Translations under genes and position numbers: made by a program
Assembly (NCBI GenBank): GCA_948146395.1
Contig: OX411559.1
Location: 38,136,715 to 38,200,714, forward strand
DNA: 64,000 nt
Reading direction: 5' to 3'
DNA from: Fragum whitleyi
Taxonomy: Eukaryota; Mollusca; Bivalvia; Cardiida; Cardiidae
The notes under the pieces: model-generated
Seen by the model: the letters and a program-made list of their open reading frames with translations, nothing else
What the model was told of the DNA's origin: nothing
Database searches by the model: none
Shown here: piece after piece, positions 30,499 to 41,837 of the stretch
Layout of the letters: each line of letters starts with the position of its first letter
How positions within the stretch are numbered: the first letter of the stretch is position 1

Positions 30499-30925
30499 CT
30501 TTCTTTACTGCTTTTCGGTGGTTTATCGAGAAATAGTGGTAGATTATCACTTGATAATCTCTCCGCAAAAGCAGTGAAATTACCAAAAACTTATACCCTG
30601 CTTTTGTGCATTTCATTCTATCTGACGTCATCTATGCGGGGCGATTTAAGTGACGTCACTATGAACATAGCATGGCAATCGCGTGCAAAATGACAGGCTT
30701 TACAAAAAAACGTCATAGAAAGTTCAAATTTTGTCTCATTTTTGCAATTAAGAAATAAAATAATCGTTTGTTTTTCGACTAAGATCGACTTCTATTTCAT
30801 TTCGTGAACAACAAAAGCTATATTTTCACTCGTGGCTCTGCCACTCGTCAAAATATAGGTTTTATTGTTCACTCAATGAAATATAAATCGATCTTACACT
30901 GAAACAAACGATTATCCTCTATATA
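30499..30925. repeat. 430-bp repeat with CACTCGTGGCTCTGCCACTC hairpin
   Basis: Clear match to 47938-48366 over its length: GGTAGATTATCACTTGATAA, CTGACGTCATCTATGCGGGG, GTGAACAACAAAAGCTATAT and CAAACGATTATCCTCTATAT. Contains short inverted pairs (TATATTTTCACTCGTGG / CCACTCGTCAAAATATA). Confidence 0.85.
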
Positions 30926-31053
30926 TTCCACTTTGCATAAGAGAAGTACAGATCACATGCAAAGCGTGAAAAAATCTCGAAACAATTAACAAAAAAAAAA
31001 AAATCATCTTGAACCCAGGGATGGTATTGTGTCAGTCAAGTCTATGTTGCTTT

Positions 31054-32364
31054 TATTAGCTCACCTGAGCACGAAGTGCTCAAGGTGAGCTATTGTGATG
31101 GGCTGCTGTCCGGCGTCCGTCGTCCGTCGTCAAACTTTACCTTGTGTGCACTCTAGAGGCCACATTTTTGGCCCAAATGTCTTGAAACTTGGTCAGAATG
31201 TTTGTCTCCATCAAATCTCGGCCAAGTTCGAAATTGGGTCAAGTGGGGTCAAAAATGGGGTCAAGGGGTCAAATCTAAGAAAAACCTTGTGTGCGCTCTA
31301 GAGGCCATATTTTTGGCCCAAATGTCTTGAAACTTGGTCAGAATGTTAGTCTCCATCAAATCTCAGTCAAGTTTGAAATTGGGTCAAGTGGGGTCAAAAA
31401 TGGGGTCAAGGGGTCAAATCTTAAAAAAAACTTGTGTGCGCTCTAGAGGCCATATTTTTTGGTCAGTATGTTTTGAAACTTGGTCAGATTTTTTGTCTCC
31501 ATCAAGTCTCAGCCAGGTTTGAAATTGGGTCAAGTGGGGTAAAAAATGGGGTCAAAGGGTCAAATCTTAGAACAACATTGTTCGCTCTTTAGAGGCCACA
31601 TTATTGGCCCAAATGTCTTGAAACATGGTCACAATATTTGTCTCCATCAAATCTCGGTCAATTTCAAAATTGGGTCAAGTGGGTCAAAAATGGGGTCAAG
31701 GGGTCAAATCTTAGAAAAACCCTGTATGCACTCTAGAGGACACATTTTTTGCTCAAATGTTTTGAAACTTGGTCAGAATGTATATCTCCATCAAATCTCG
31801 GTCAAGTTCAAATTGGGTCAAGTGGGGTCAAAAATGGGGTCAAGGGTTCAAATCTTGGAAAAACGTTGTGTGTACTCTAGAGGTCATATATTTGGTCCAA
31901 ATGTCTTGAAACTTGGTCAGAATGTTTGTCTCCTTCAAATCTCGGTCATGTTCAGAATTGGGTCAAGTGGGGTCAAAAATGGGGTCACTGGGTCAAATCT
32001 TAGAAAAACATTGCGTGCACTCCTGAGGCCACATCTTTGGTCCAAATGTCTTGAAACATGTTTGTCTCCATCAAATCTCAGTCATGTTCTAAATTGGGTC
32101 AAGTGGGGTCAAAATTGGGGCCAAATCTTAAAAATAAGAAAACATGTTTACTCAAATATCTTGAAACTTGGTCAATATGTTTGTATGAAACCTAGGTCAA
32201 GTTTGAAATTGCCTTGAAATCTTACACAAGTTTGATAGAGGGTCAAAAACCTTTTCTAGTACTTTAGAGGCAACATTTTTAACTGAAATGTTTTCTTCTT
32301 GATCTCTTTGACTTTTGTTTAGCCATGCATCAGGTGAGCGCTTTAGGGCCAATGGCCCTCTTGT
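31054..32364. mobile_element. AGCTCACCTGAG element with eight to nine 130-bp core units
   Basis: Starts TTAGCTCACCTGAGCACGAA with inverted partner AGGTGAGCTA and ends CAGGTGAGCGCTTTAGGGCC...GGCCCTCTTGT. The core has units with CTCTAGAGGCCACATTTTTG, CTTGAAACTTGGTCAGAATG, TCTCCATCAAATCTCGG and GGGTCAAGTGGGGTCAAAAA. A long plus-strand frame (31546-32217) is open only because of unit length; it is not a gene. Confidence 0.9.
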
Positions 32365-32474
32365 ATGTAAAATATACTTAAGAGTATATAAAAAAATGGA
32401 TGGATATCTAAATGAAAGAAATGGATCCTATGTAAGAGAGACTAAAAAAGTCTAAAATCTTTTATTTCTCAACA

Positions 32475-32555
32475 AAGAACTTTGTTGTGGGTTGTCATTT
32501 GAATCATCTTGACGAGATGATACCAATGAGAGCCCACAATATGGGGTTAGCTTTA
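32475..32555. repeat. TTGTGGGTT...GCCCACAA hairpin
   Basis: Single relative of the pair at 25790-25975: TTGTTGTGGGTTGTCATTTG paired with CCAATGAGAGCCCACAATAT. Confidence 0.65.
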
Positions 32556-32620
32556 AATAACTTAAGAAATCTTACAGAAAATATAATTTCACAATTTTTT
32601 TTCAAAAAAAATGGAATAAA

Positions 32621-32889
32621 CATTTAATAAAACACTCAGTATTCAATATTTCGGCAAAATTTGCCTTTTTCAAGAAAACGAAAAATATTCTTACTCTACT
32701 ACATAATAATTTTAACTGATACAGCCATTTTAAATTTATCTCATAAAAAAACCCCAATGAATTAAATGAGATAAATTTGAAATGGCTGTATCAGTTAAAA
32801 TTATTATGTAGTGGAGTTAGAATATTTTTCGTTTTCTTGAAAAAGGCAAATTTTGCCGAAATATTGAATACTGAGTGTTTTATTAAATG
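32621..32889. mobile_element. Near-perfect 130-bp-arm inverted repeat element
   Basis: The left arm from CATTTAATAAAACACTCAGT and right arm ending TGAGTGTTTTATTAAATG match almost base for base for about 130 bp, around an about 10-nt centre near 32755. A short deletion derivative is at 46954-47075. Confidence 0.92.
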
Positions 32890-33076
32890 CTTACAGAAAA
32901 TGTTTGTTTGAAAATATCTTATGCTATTCAAGGGAGATAATTCCCAAAAACAATATCGAGTTTGTATCAACAGTTGTGTCCCTTACTTTATTATATCGCA
33001 GAATGGAACACCAGCTTTCGGCAAAACTGAAATTACAATATTTTGTTCACCACTTGATTATCATTCTGATTAGCAG

Positions 33077-33316
33077 GGGCCCGTTTCACTAAACATCTTG
33101 CGATTATTTTTGCGTAAGTCAAAAATTGAAGCTGCTTCTACAGTAGTAATTTAAAAATGGAATTTTGCCATGCATCATATCATTGGAATCTTTTTATAAA
33201 GACGATTCCAGTGAGATATTTCAAGGCAGAATCTAACAATTAATGAAAATACAAGGTACGATTTTAGAGTTTGACTTACGATTATTTTTTGCGAAGACGT
33301 TTAGTAAAACGGGCCC
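33077..33316. mobile_element. GGGCCCGTTTCACTAAA MITE
   Basis: 240 bp with inverted ends GGGCCCGTTTCACTAAACAT and GTTTAGTAAAACGGGCCC; inner inverted pair TTGCGTAAGTCAAA / TTTGACTTACGA. No coding capacity. Confidence 0.88.
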
Positions 33317-33571
33317 TTGATGAATTAAGTGACTTCAGTGCATAAATGGCGTTTCCGTCGTAAGCCAGGGGTATATCTTTCAGAGCTTGTGCATGCTTGT
33401 GATTGCTTTCAGATTAAGGTGTCGCTTACCCCTTGACTGTCAATCTTAAGTGGCCAAAAAACTACTGTTGAATACGTTGAAAAAATGAAATGAATTGATG
33501 ATTAGTCAATATTTCTTGGTAATTCTAAGTTGACTTCATTAATTGTTTCCTTCATATCTTTCTTGTTTGTC

Positions 33572-33643
33572 TGAATTGAGTTTAACACCGCTTTTAACAG
33601 TCTTTCAGTCATATCGTGGGGATTAGAGCACCTAACAATGATA
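33572..33643 (-). mobile_element. SINE A tail fragment
   Basis: GAGTTTAACACCGCTTTTAA, TTCAGTCATATCGTGGGGAT and GAGCACCTAACAATGAT match the SINE A tail on the minus strand; cut off by the element that follows. Confidence 0.75.
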
Positions 33644-34036
33644 GTCTTGATGAAATCTCGAACATGTTCGAAATTCGGTCAACTCGGATCAAAAACTAGG
33701 TCACAGGATCAAATCTTAGTAAAACCTTGTATGCACTCTAGAGGCCACATATTTTGCCCGATCAACCTGAAATTTGTCAGAATGATTTAATTGCTGCAAT
33801 TTTTGATGAGTATGAAATTGGGTCAACTGGGGTCAAAAACTAGGTCACGGAGTCAAATCATAGAAAATCCTCGTAAGGATTCTAAAAAAAATTCTAAAAA
33901 AGGGTTCTCAAGTGGTATAGAAGCAACAGCATTGTTTAGCTTAGTCATTCATCATTCTATTTCTAATACTTCTTTAATTTGAAAATTTTAGACAGTTCAT
34001 TCAGGTGAGCGATTAAGGGCCACTATGGTTCTCTTG
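33644..34036. mobile_element. AGCTCACCTGAG element, right part
   Basis: Two to three core units (GATGAAATCTCGAACATGTT, CACTCTAGAGGCCACATATT) and the right end TTCAGGTGAGCGATTAAGGG...GGTTCTCTTGTC. The left part is missing. Confidence 0.7.
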
Positions 34037-34045
34037 TCAGTGAGT

Positions 34046-34165
34046 ATGGAGCGTTTTTGAATGGTTTCAGTGAGTGTCTTGAATGAATGAATGGAACCCT
34101 GAGTGGGCGATTTAGAAGGGTTTTGATTGAGTTAAATTTCACTTTCACGATGTAATTAACCGTAT
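34046..34165. mobile_element. P-MITE fragment
   Basis: Right end of the palindromic MITE family (see 63318-63768): GAATGGTTTCAGTGAGTGTC, ATTTCACTTTCACGATGTAA and TTAACCGTA. Confidence 0.75.
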
Positions 34166-34197
34166 GGGCCGCCGCCGTCATAGCGTTTTCATTGTCA

Positions 34198-34478
34198 TTG
34201 GGCCAACTTATTTCTCCCCCGGGCGGGGCCCGATTTGGTTGTTTTTCAGCCGGGCCACAATTTTAAACCCGGCCCTGTGTTCCGGTTGACAAGAAGCTAC
34301 AAACCGTTTTCTAATTATACCCCGCTTTGCGCGTGCACATTCTTTCAAAAACGGGTATAATTTGAAAACAGTTTGTAGCATCTTGTCAGCCGGAACACAG
34401 GGCCGGGTTTCAAATTGTGGCCCGGCTGAAAAACATCAAAATCGGGACCCTTTCGGGCGAGAAATAAGTTTGCCCATT
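34198..34478. mobile_element. GGGCCAACTTATTTCTC foldback element
   Basis: Long inverted repeat, about 120-bp arms: GCCGGGCCACAATTTTAAAC, CCGGCCCTGTGTTCCGG and matching right arm; the centre holds GCGCGTGCAC. Related copy at 46116-46382. Confidence 0.88.
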
Positions 34479-34860
34479 GTCAGTCGGGGGACTTTCGGCT
34501 GGCCGTAACAAATTTTGTGACGGACTCCCATCGATTTGTAGAATTTATGATAAGGCGATTCTCATTTTGCATTCACCACCAGGTGGCACTTCAATCCCGA
34601 AACAGGGAGGGTTTATTTTTTCTTGGTATGACGGCTATCCATCATTTTGAAATTCGTTATGACCATCCGTAACGAATCTCCAAGGATGGATAAACGTGAG
34701 GTCTTGGTTGTGACGGTTACCCATACATATGATATCTATTACTCAAACAATAATTTAGTCTGAAATTTGATAACACAATGCCAGTTTATAACAGTTTAAC
34801 ATGTTCGATTTTGGAGATCGTTTTTAGCGACCTTTTATTTTAATAAGCCATCGGAGAGGG
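34479..34860. other. Stretch with CCGTAAC-type foldback remnants
   Basis: GACTTTCGGCTGGCCGTAAC and GACGGTTACCCATA resemble parts of the element at 42010-42500. Otherwise nothing. Confidence 0.45.
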
Positions 34861-34864
34861 TCGT

Positions 34865-35965
34865 ATATTTGTATCATAATTTTCGGTCGTCCGTCCGTCC
34901 TAATCTCAGAGCGTCCGTCCGCCCGTACGTCAAAATCTTGAACGCAACTCCTCCTTCATTTTTTGGCCGATTTTGATGAAACTTTCACAAACTGTTCCTA
35001 GTAACCTGAAATTTTTTTGAATGGGTTTTACACCGCTTTCAACAATTTCGGAGTTATATCGCGGCGGCCGGAGCACCTTACAATGGATTCCTGGTATTTC
35101 CTTCACCTGTACTACCATTACACCCTTTCCTAGCCTCCGACTGCTATCTCACATAGGTTTACGATTATCTACCCATTGGTGAGAGACAAACGTCGGAAAG
35201 GATATTCGTCGCCACCGGGGATCGAACCCACGACTTCCAGATTGGAAGTTTTATGCCTAACCAACTGCGCTATGGTGGCGGCTTCAGTAACCTGACAAAG
35301 CGCATATCATAAAATGGTTCCGGTCCATTTTTTTTTTTTTTAGGCGAATACGGATGCTGGACTAAGAAAAGTACTGGGGAATTTCAGTTTTCCGGACTTT
35401 TACTATAACCTTGGAGAAATTGAGCTAATCTTTTGTGTGTGAGCCCGCATTTACCGTCAGAAAAAGTTCGAGTTTGGTTCCGGTCCATTGGTTTTTTCAG
35501 AAAGAAACGGATGCTGGTTTTAGAAAATTACTAGGAAAGTTCAGTTTTCCGGACTTTCTTTTTCTATACTTTTCAGATATTGAGCTATTTTTTGGTGTAT
35601 GAGCCCTTTTCAATGAATTACAAAAACAGTTTTGAGTTTGGATCCGGTCCAATGTTTTTTTAGTGTGCTGGTCTTAGAAAATTTCCAGGAAATTTAAGAT
35701 ATCCGGATTTTTAATCCCTTGAGATATTGAGTTAATTGATGGTGTGTGAGCCCACATCAATGAGTTACAAAATAAGGTAGAGTTTGGTTCCGGTCCATTG
35801 ATTTTAAAGAAGATTGGGATGCAGGACTTTGAACATTTCCAGGAAATTCAAGTTTTCTGTATTTTTTTCTAAATCTTAGAAGAAATTGAGTTAATTTTTG
35901 ATATGTTAGCCCACACCAATGAGTTACAGAACAAGTTCGGGGTTGGTTCCAGTCCATTGAACGCT
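34865..35965. mobile_element. Element with four to five 160-bp core units, interrupted by a SINE
   Basis: Starts with CGTCCGTCCGTCC-type microsatellite at 34887, then units of about 155-165 bp anchored by GGTTCCGGTCCATT (35316, 35474, 35640, 35785, 35945) with GATATTGAG and GTGTGTGAGCCC. Layout as in the other core-repeat elements. A SINE at 35010-35285 splits the left part. Confidence 0.8.
35010..35285 (-). mobile_element. SINE A, full length, with target-site duplication
   Basis: Minus strand. Target duplication AGTAACCTGA at 35000-35009 and 35286-35295. Complete tRNA-like head (CATAGCGCAGTTGGTTAGGC, B box GGTTCGATCCC) and body. Confidence 0.93.
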
Positions 35966-36452
35966 TTCAGATAAGCAGTAATTTGCTGATTTGGGATGTG
36001 ACTTACAGCAATGAACATTATAGGTGTGTAACAACCATTACTCACTAAAGTTTCAAGATACATCAACTGATTCAAAATTCTAACTCTTACAATTCTACAA
36101 CTTCCTATTGTAGAAATCAATTTTGTGGCAGCGTATATTATGACAACGACACTCTTGTTTAGAATTGATGAACACTGGGAAAGATTTTGCCTTTATGGTG
36201 TATATACAATCTTAACTATATAAAGCTTGAATAAAGCTGAAGTTTCACGGTTTTGTCACCAATCGACGAAGTGAATTAATCGCCAGTGTTTGATTAAATG
36301 TATAATTTCGGCAAGTCGCGTAAGCAGCTTTAATAAGGAGTCTAGGTATCCATCTACGATTTGCACAAATGTTAGTCAAGATATCTGGTACACTATAAAG
36401 GACGATGGATTTAAGAAGATATAATTGACGCGTATAATATGCATATATAGAT
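35966..36452. other. Stretch with no gene seen
   Basis: AT-rich; 36244-36300 resembles a decayed MITE end (GTTTCACGGTTTTGTCACCA). A 116-codon minus-strand frame runs over the neighbouring MITE and is not credible as a gene. Confidence 0.4.
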
Positions 36453-36864
36453 TCAGGTAACAACATCGTGAAATCGACAAGGTGAATGATTTTGGAATAA
36501 AATTGAATGAGTGGGTGTAGCGAGCTTTGAGTGAATTTAATGGGAGGTAATCCTATATCGCAAATTTTGTCCATGATGAACAAAATAAGCGACATTGATT
36601 ACCTCCCTTTAATAAAATACGCATACAAGTTCTATACACAGCTTCCTATTTCTTCAAAAACCTAGGAGAATCTAACGATTTGAATTATGTTAATGATATC
36701 GCGATTTTTCCGTTTCAAAATTTTACTTAATGACGTTGTTGATTATATATATATATTGAATGGTTTGAGTGAGTGTTTGGAATAGATAAATTGAGCGCTG
36801 AGTGAGCGATTTTAAAATGATTTTGATTGATGTGAATGCCAAATTTACGAAGTAACTAACTGTA
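36453..36864. mobile_element. P-MITE copy
   Basis: Ends TCAGGTAACAACATCGTGAA and GAAGTAACTAACTGTA; internal palindrome GGGAGGTAATCC / GATTACCTCCC around AACAAAAT. A (TA) run has grown at 36746-36755. Confidence 0.85.
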
Positions 36865-37683
36865 GGTCCCGTATGCCGATCACATCGAGCACTGATCGAG
36901 CTCTTTCGGCATGAGTGATCGGAAGTGCTCAGAAAATCGAACTTGATCGGCATTGCTATGGATTCCTTATCTATGTTTCTGACAAGTAAAAAAATTCCCG
37001 GGAAACAATCGTGCCTCCGATCGGGTTTAAACCTAACTGGTCGTGAATCATTCATGTAAAGATTGGATGTGATCAGGTTGCTACGAGGTCATTCAAATAA
37101 TAATGCAACCTTTCTGGTACCTTTCCGTCCTACTTCAAAAAGGGCATGTATTTTAGCAATTGCTAAGTACCTTCTCGTGATTAGACCTAAACTGACGACA
37201 AACAAGTCGAAATCACATGATGTAACATAAGTTGCCTTGACCTCGGCCACGATTACATACAAGATGCAAGGTGACCATACGATTGAAATAATTACTAAGC
37301 AACCAGACATTGATGGACCTTGGTTATGATTTTAAGGTTTTGGGTCCCTCCATTCTCTAGGCATATGTGGGTTTCTAACAAGTTCACCTCTAAGAGAGCA
37401 AATATCCCTGAAAATTCCCGTTTCGTTTGGGATTCGAAACACGGACCTTTGGCTTAGTAGCTTGTATCTTCTCGGCCGATTAGTAAAAAATAACGTCTGC
37501 CGGGCACCACTTGTTGCAAGACAAAATGTTTATTTTGCAGTCACTTAAAACCTGGCCGATGTCAAAGTCAGTATTTGTAAATATTTCCTGGATTAATCGG
37601 CCGATTTTTTACGAAAAAAGAATCTTTTAGAAAGTCCAAGAACGCCCGAGCTAGTCGTTTAATATCTGTACACATTCAAATAG
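36865..37683. other. Stretch with decayed tRNA-like remnant, no gene
   Basis: Around 37425-37490, minus strand, GTTTCGAATCCC and CTAATCGGCCGAGAAG resemble a worn SINE head. 36880-36960 has a GATCGGCAT/ATGCCGATC inverted pair. Nothing coding. Confidence 0.35.
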
Positions 37684-38490
37684 AACAAGAGTGCCATAGT
37701 CACAAAATACGCCACCACTCTGCTGCTGTTTCACGAAAATAATTGTAGACACTACTTATTTTTGACAGAACCAAATTCAAAATGACCAAGTTTCATTTAA
37801 ATCAAGACAAAAATTTAGGAGGAGTTGCCTTCACATGGCTGCAATTTCAATAAGCCCCAGACACTAAGCTTTAAGGGGGCATAATTCAGGGAAATAAATG
37901 AGCCATAAAATCCTTGATCCATGTACATCTACAAAATTTGGTGATGACATTGACCAAGTTTCATTTAAATAAAGACAAAAAGTAAGGAGGAGTTGAGTTC
38001 AAAAGGCTGCAATTTCAATAAGCCCCAGATACTAAGTTTTAAGGGAACATAATTTAGGGTAAAATTAATGAACCATAAAATCCTTACTTAATGCTCATCT
38101 ACCAATTTCGGTGATAACATCCACCAAGTTTCATTCAGATCCAGCCAGAAACTTAGGAAGTTGCATTCACAAGGCTGCAATTTCAATAAGCCCCAGAGAC
38201 TTAATTTTCAGGGGGCATAACTGAGGCAATAAGCCCCAGAGACTAAGTTTTTAGGGGGCATAACTCAGGCAAAAATCAACGAACCATAAAATCCTTCCTT
38301 CATGCACATCTACGAATTGAGGTGATAACATTGACCACGTTTCAAGAAGATCCAGCCAGAAACTAAGGAGGAGTTGCGTTGACAAGAAAAGTGGACGGAT
38401 GGACGGACGGACGGACTGATGGACGGACGGACAGACAGACAAACGGAGAAGATGACGCCAATATACGTCCGCCTCCGGCGGCGTATAAAA
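37684..38490. mobile_element. AACAAGAG element with 190-bp core units and GGACGGAC tail
   Basis: Starts AACAAGAGTGCCATAGTCAC; three to four units with ACCAAGTTTCATTTAAAT, GGCTGCAATTTCAATAAGCC and CCATAAAATCCTT; then a GGACGGACGGAC run (38394-38440) and the end CGTCCGCCTCCGGCGGCGTA, a hairpin. Confidence 0.85.
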
Positions 38491-38644
38491 ACGGGTCTGA
38501 TACGCTATCTTTTTCGCGTTTTTTTTATAATTTTACGTTCCATTTTGCATTTCATTTTTTGTAAATAAATAGAAATTTCTTAAATTTTGGCCGGTGAAGT
38601 TTGGTCATAAATGAGGTCAAGTGGTCAGGTCTAAGACAGTTAAC
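38491..38644. other. AT-rich spacer
   Basis: T-rich, with the end of a core-repeat fragment (AAATGAGGTCAAGTGGTCAG). Nothing else. Confidence 0.4.
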
Positions 38645-38895
38645 TCAGGTGTGCGATTTATGTTCATGTTCATCAACCTTAAATAAATGTTGTTCAGATG
38701 CCCGTTCCGTTATTGTGTGGAAATTCGTGGGACAGTGAAAACAGTTTTGTAGATCTACTGTAGAACGTACGACTTCAATAGTCTCCTTGCAGTGACCTCG
38801 AGGGAACCTTTGATTGAGACAAGTAAATATGGTCATAATGCGATAGCCGTGAGAGTTGACAGCGCCATAGGCTCCACATGACACTTAAAAGTAGC
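38645..38895 (-). CDS. Weak candidate exon, unknown product
   Basis: Minus strand: possible acceptor GCTACTTTTAAG, then an open frame of about 78 codons with SCGAYGAVNSHGYRIMTIFT and five cysteines, ending TGA. No family recognised. It lies 330-450 nt downstream of the better candidate at 39342-39515, but the phases do not match simply. May be chance. Confidence 0.2.
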
Positions 38896-39341
38896 CTTAT
38901 ACTGATAAACTAGTTACCGAAATTAAGGCCTAGTTTGCATTTTCGTCCGAGTCGTTCGATATTCAGATATGTTTTTAAAATATCATTGTTACATCGTACG
39001 ATGTAATCTTCTATGGCGGATGTGTTGATTAAATCGTGTGGTCTCAGAAACATTTAAAAAAACCTTTGAGACCATTTTTCGACAATCGCAAGGTGATCTT
39101 ACGGTTTCTGTACTAGAAATTTTCGATTATTCGACTAGATCTGGTTTAGAAAGTGCGGCCGTTCCGGCGTGGCGATCTCGTGGGAAATGTAGGATTTTGA
39201 TTTAGAAGCCTATCATCACACAATCACCGTACAAACACGGTACTGTTCGATGAGGTTTTTGTGTGGTTTATTGTCCAGAGCCTTAAACCTAGCCGACTTT
39301 CTTGAAACAAATGTACATTACAAATACAAAAAATCTCTAAC

Positions 39342-39515
39342 CCATAGTCAGTGACTACGTCGTCAAACATTGCATTGTAAAAACACGGATATTTCACTGT
39401 AACTTTTATGACTTTTCCGCCTTTATCATAATCTCCTTTTGATAACCACAGGGGAAATTCAATCATAAATACATAAAACGTGCCGTTTTGCGCGTAAATT
39501 TGAACGTCATTTTGG
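39342..39515 (-). CDS. Candidate exon, unknown product
   Basis: Minus strand: acceptor GGCGATTTTCAG, then about 58 codons (QNDVQIYAQNGTFYVFMIEF; KGGKVIKVTVKYPCFY) to donor TATGG|GTTAGA. The peptide has alternating hydrophobic residues like a beta-sandwich, and the area is free of recognised repeats. No family recognised; upstream exon unknown. Confidence 0.3.
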
Positions 39516-40723
39516 CTGAAAATCGCCAGTTTAATTGAGGTCATTATCTTTAAAATACATACAAATTTGTATAAAATGATAAAGTCGAGCTTATGTAATT
39601 AATTCTTAAACTTCAACGTTTTTAGAAAACTATAACGCACGCTTTCGAATTTTAAACCAGTAGATTCGATGCACAGCGTCGCGTTAAAAACGTGTACTAG
39701 GCATGTTTAGAACGTTTTGTACCAAAAAACTATTGAATATATCGCGCAAAAAAAAGCCGATATGAAATCGAAAAATTGTCAATAACTAACAACCGAAGTT
39801 TCGTAAAATTCAGAATAAGTGTTTTGAAAGGTGCAATCTACCTCTAACGAGGAGCATTGGCTATGTCGAATGATTTCGCTTAAATTTGAGGGTTAGCGCT
39901 TTTTTATCTGACGTCATCCGGTTTTCTCGAAATCTTCAAATAGTTCGTCTTTGTACTTCCGAGGTAAAATTGTTAAATTGGGGTTCCGCCGGTTGATTTT
40001 TCCCGAGGTCTATTCCATAGAATGGCCGAGGTCTCCCTATTGACGGTAGGGCTTCAAGAAAGTTTGTGAATGATCGTGTGTGGTCGTGACGAGACTTCGT
40101 GCCTTTCGGATGAGTTCGAACGGATAGAGAAGATTAGCGGAGAGGGTCCAGCATAAATCATTTAACGCAAAATGTTTGTTATATATAATTTTTTCTCATC
40201 ACGCTTGAAACGAATTAAGGTCCTACACCGCTTCAATTACGAGTTTTTAAGATGGCAGATTTCAAGCACTGTATGATCTCTGTGGGATCCCCATGAGTCT
40301 TTACTTTCATAAAGCTTAATTTGTACTCGCATAGAGCGTGAGGTCGTGACAAACACAAACTCTGCTGTGGTAATAAAAGAGCATGGCCGAAATTGCAAAT
40401 AAACGTGAGTGAAATTCGCAGGAAATACAGTAGAAAGCAGTCGTGAGAAAATGTTGTAATAACTGGTATTTATGAAATTTTGAATACCTCTGAACGAATT
40501 CATTCAAATGCTGCTTATGATCCAAGAACGTGTCCTATTGATTTTAGGTCACGTAGGTCAACGTCAAGGTCACGGTCAGCTTTTGTTCAATTTTCGTTTC
40601 CAGACCCTTAACTCGACAACAAAGCGACCTAAAATCATGAAATTTCGTGCCAATACTACTTATGACCCAAGAAAAGAATGGGCATATCAATCACCAGATG
40701 CATATCCATCATATGCATAGGCA
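39516..40723. other. Repeat-poor stretch, no firm gene
   Basis: GC is more even here than elsewhere. Minus-strand frame 40503-40237 (88 codons, ending LEICHLKNS) is open but has no recognised family or clear splice sites. 39990-40060 has CCGAGGTCTATTCC and GCCGAGGTCTCCC repeats. Confidence 0.35.
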
Positions 40724-41156
40724 TACAGTTAGTAACGTCGTCAAATTAACAGTCATTCCGATCAAAACCATTCAAAATCGCTCACTCAGCGCTTCATTAA
40801 TTCATTCCAAGCACTCGGCCAAACCATTCAAAAACGCTCCGAACTCACTTAAATGATGCGATGAAATACTTAATTCAAAATAAATATAGCAAGAAAAAAT
40901 CGCGTTTTTACAAACATAATTGAAATTGAAAGCGTCTGATTGGTTCTTGAAGAAATTGGAAGATATTTATAGAAATTGTATGCATATTTTTATAAAGGGG
41001 GGGGAATAAAAATTGCTAATTTTGTTCATCTTGAACAAAATTAAGGATATTCGATTACCTTCCTTTGATTTCCTTAAAAACTCGCTCCACACGCTCATTC
41101 CATTTCAAATCTTCCAAAATGATTCATCTTGTCAATACACGATGTTCTTAACTGTA
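40724..41156. mobile_element. P-MITE copy
   Basis: TACAGTTAGTAACGTCGTCA to GATGTTCTTAACTGTA; palindromic centre GCTAATTTTGTTCATCTTGA / ACAAAATTAAGG. Opposite orientation to 36453-36864. Confidence 0.9.
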
Positions 41157-41837
41157 CATGTAGTACATGCCAATTCGTAGACAACAGATGAAGCTTAGAC
41201 TTTTATCAAAATGAAAGTTGGCCGAGACGGGATTCAAACTCACGGCCCCAATTTTTAGCTTACAGGGCACGTCCCGAAAGTAGAAAATGATAATATAAAC
41301 CATCACGTAAAAATTCCTTAAAGCATCAGAAACGGATATAGCGGATCTTTAAGGAAGATTTGAAAAAAAAGAATGAAGAAGACTGTTTCGTTTTAATGGC
41401 TCGTCAAAACAATGGTTCTGAAGTGCAAAATGATAGATGGATGGACATATGTCCAAAATCAAGACAAATATTGAGATGTTTCATTAAACAGTAAAATATA
41501 TACCCAATATTACAAATTGTTCTTATATAATGAATCGTTGTACAGGAAAGCCTGACTAAAGACGTCAGTAATTGTTGGTTAATTCAGCTGTCTTATCAAG
41601 AAAATAGAAAACTGAATTTTTAGACTTGTAAACTCAGAAAGAGATCAAATTAAAAAGAGACTGACAAAACAAGCAATTTCTCCTTTTCCTCAATGTTTTC
41701 CTTTTTATCCCCCCCAATGCATTAAAAGTCCGGTTTGTAAGAAAATGTTGAAATGAATGGTTAAATAAACCAGTACAAAGCAACTCATACCTTATGAAAA
41801 ATGCATATCGTTTTCTTGTTTTATGAATAATATTTTT
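41157..41837. other. Stretch with a weak tRNA-like remnant
   Basis: At 41217-41280, minus strand, GTGAGTTTGAATCCC and CCCTGTAAGCTAAAAA resemble B- and A-side SINE remnants. No gene. Confidence 0.35.

Noticed and set aside
31546..32217. 223-codon plus-strand frame with repeated GHIFGPNVLKLGQNV
   Set aside because: It lies wholly in the core units of an AGCTCACCTGAG element; the repeat unit, not a protein, explains it.
40237..40525. 88- and 69-codon overlapping minus-strand frames
   Set aside because: No recognised domain, and two overlapping frames are equally open; not enough to call a gene.
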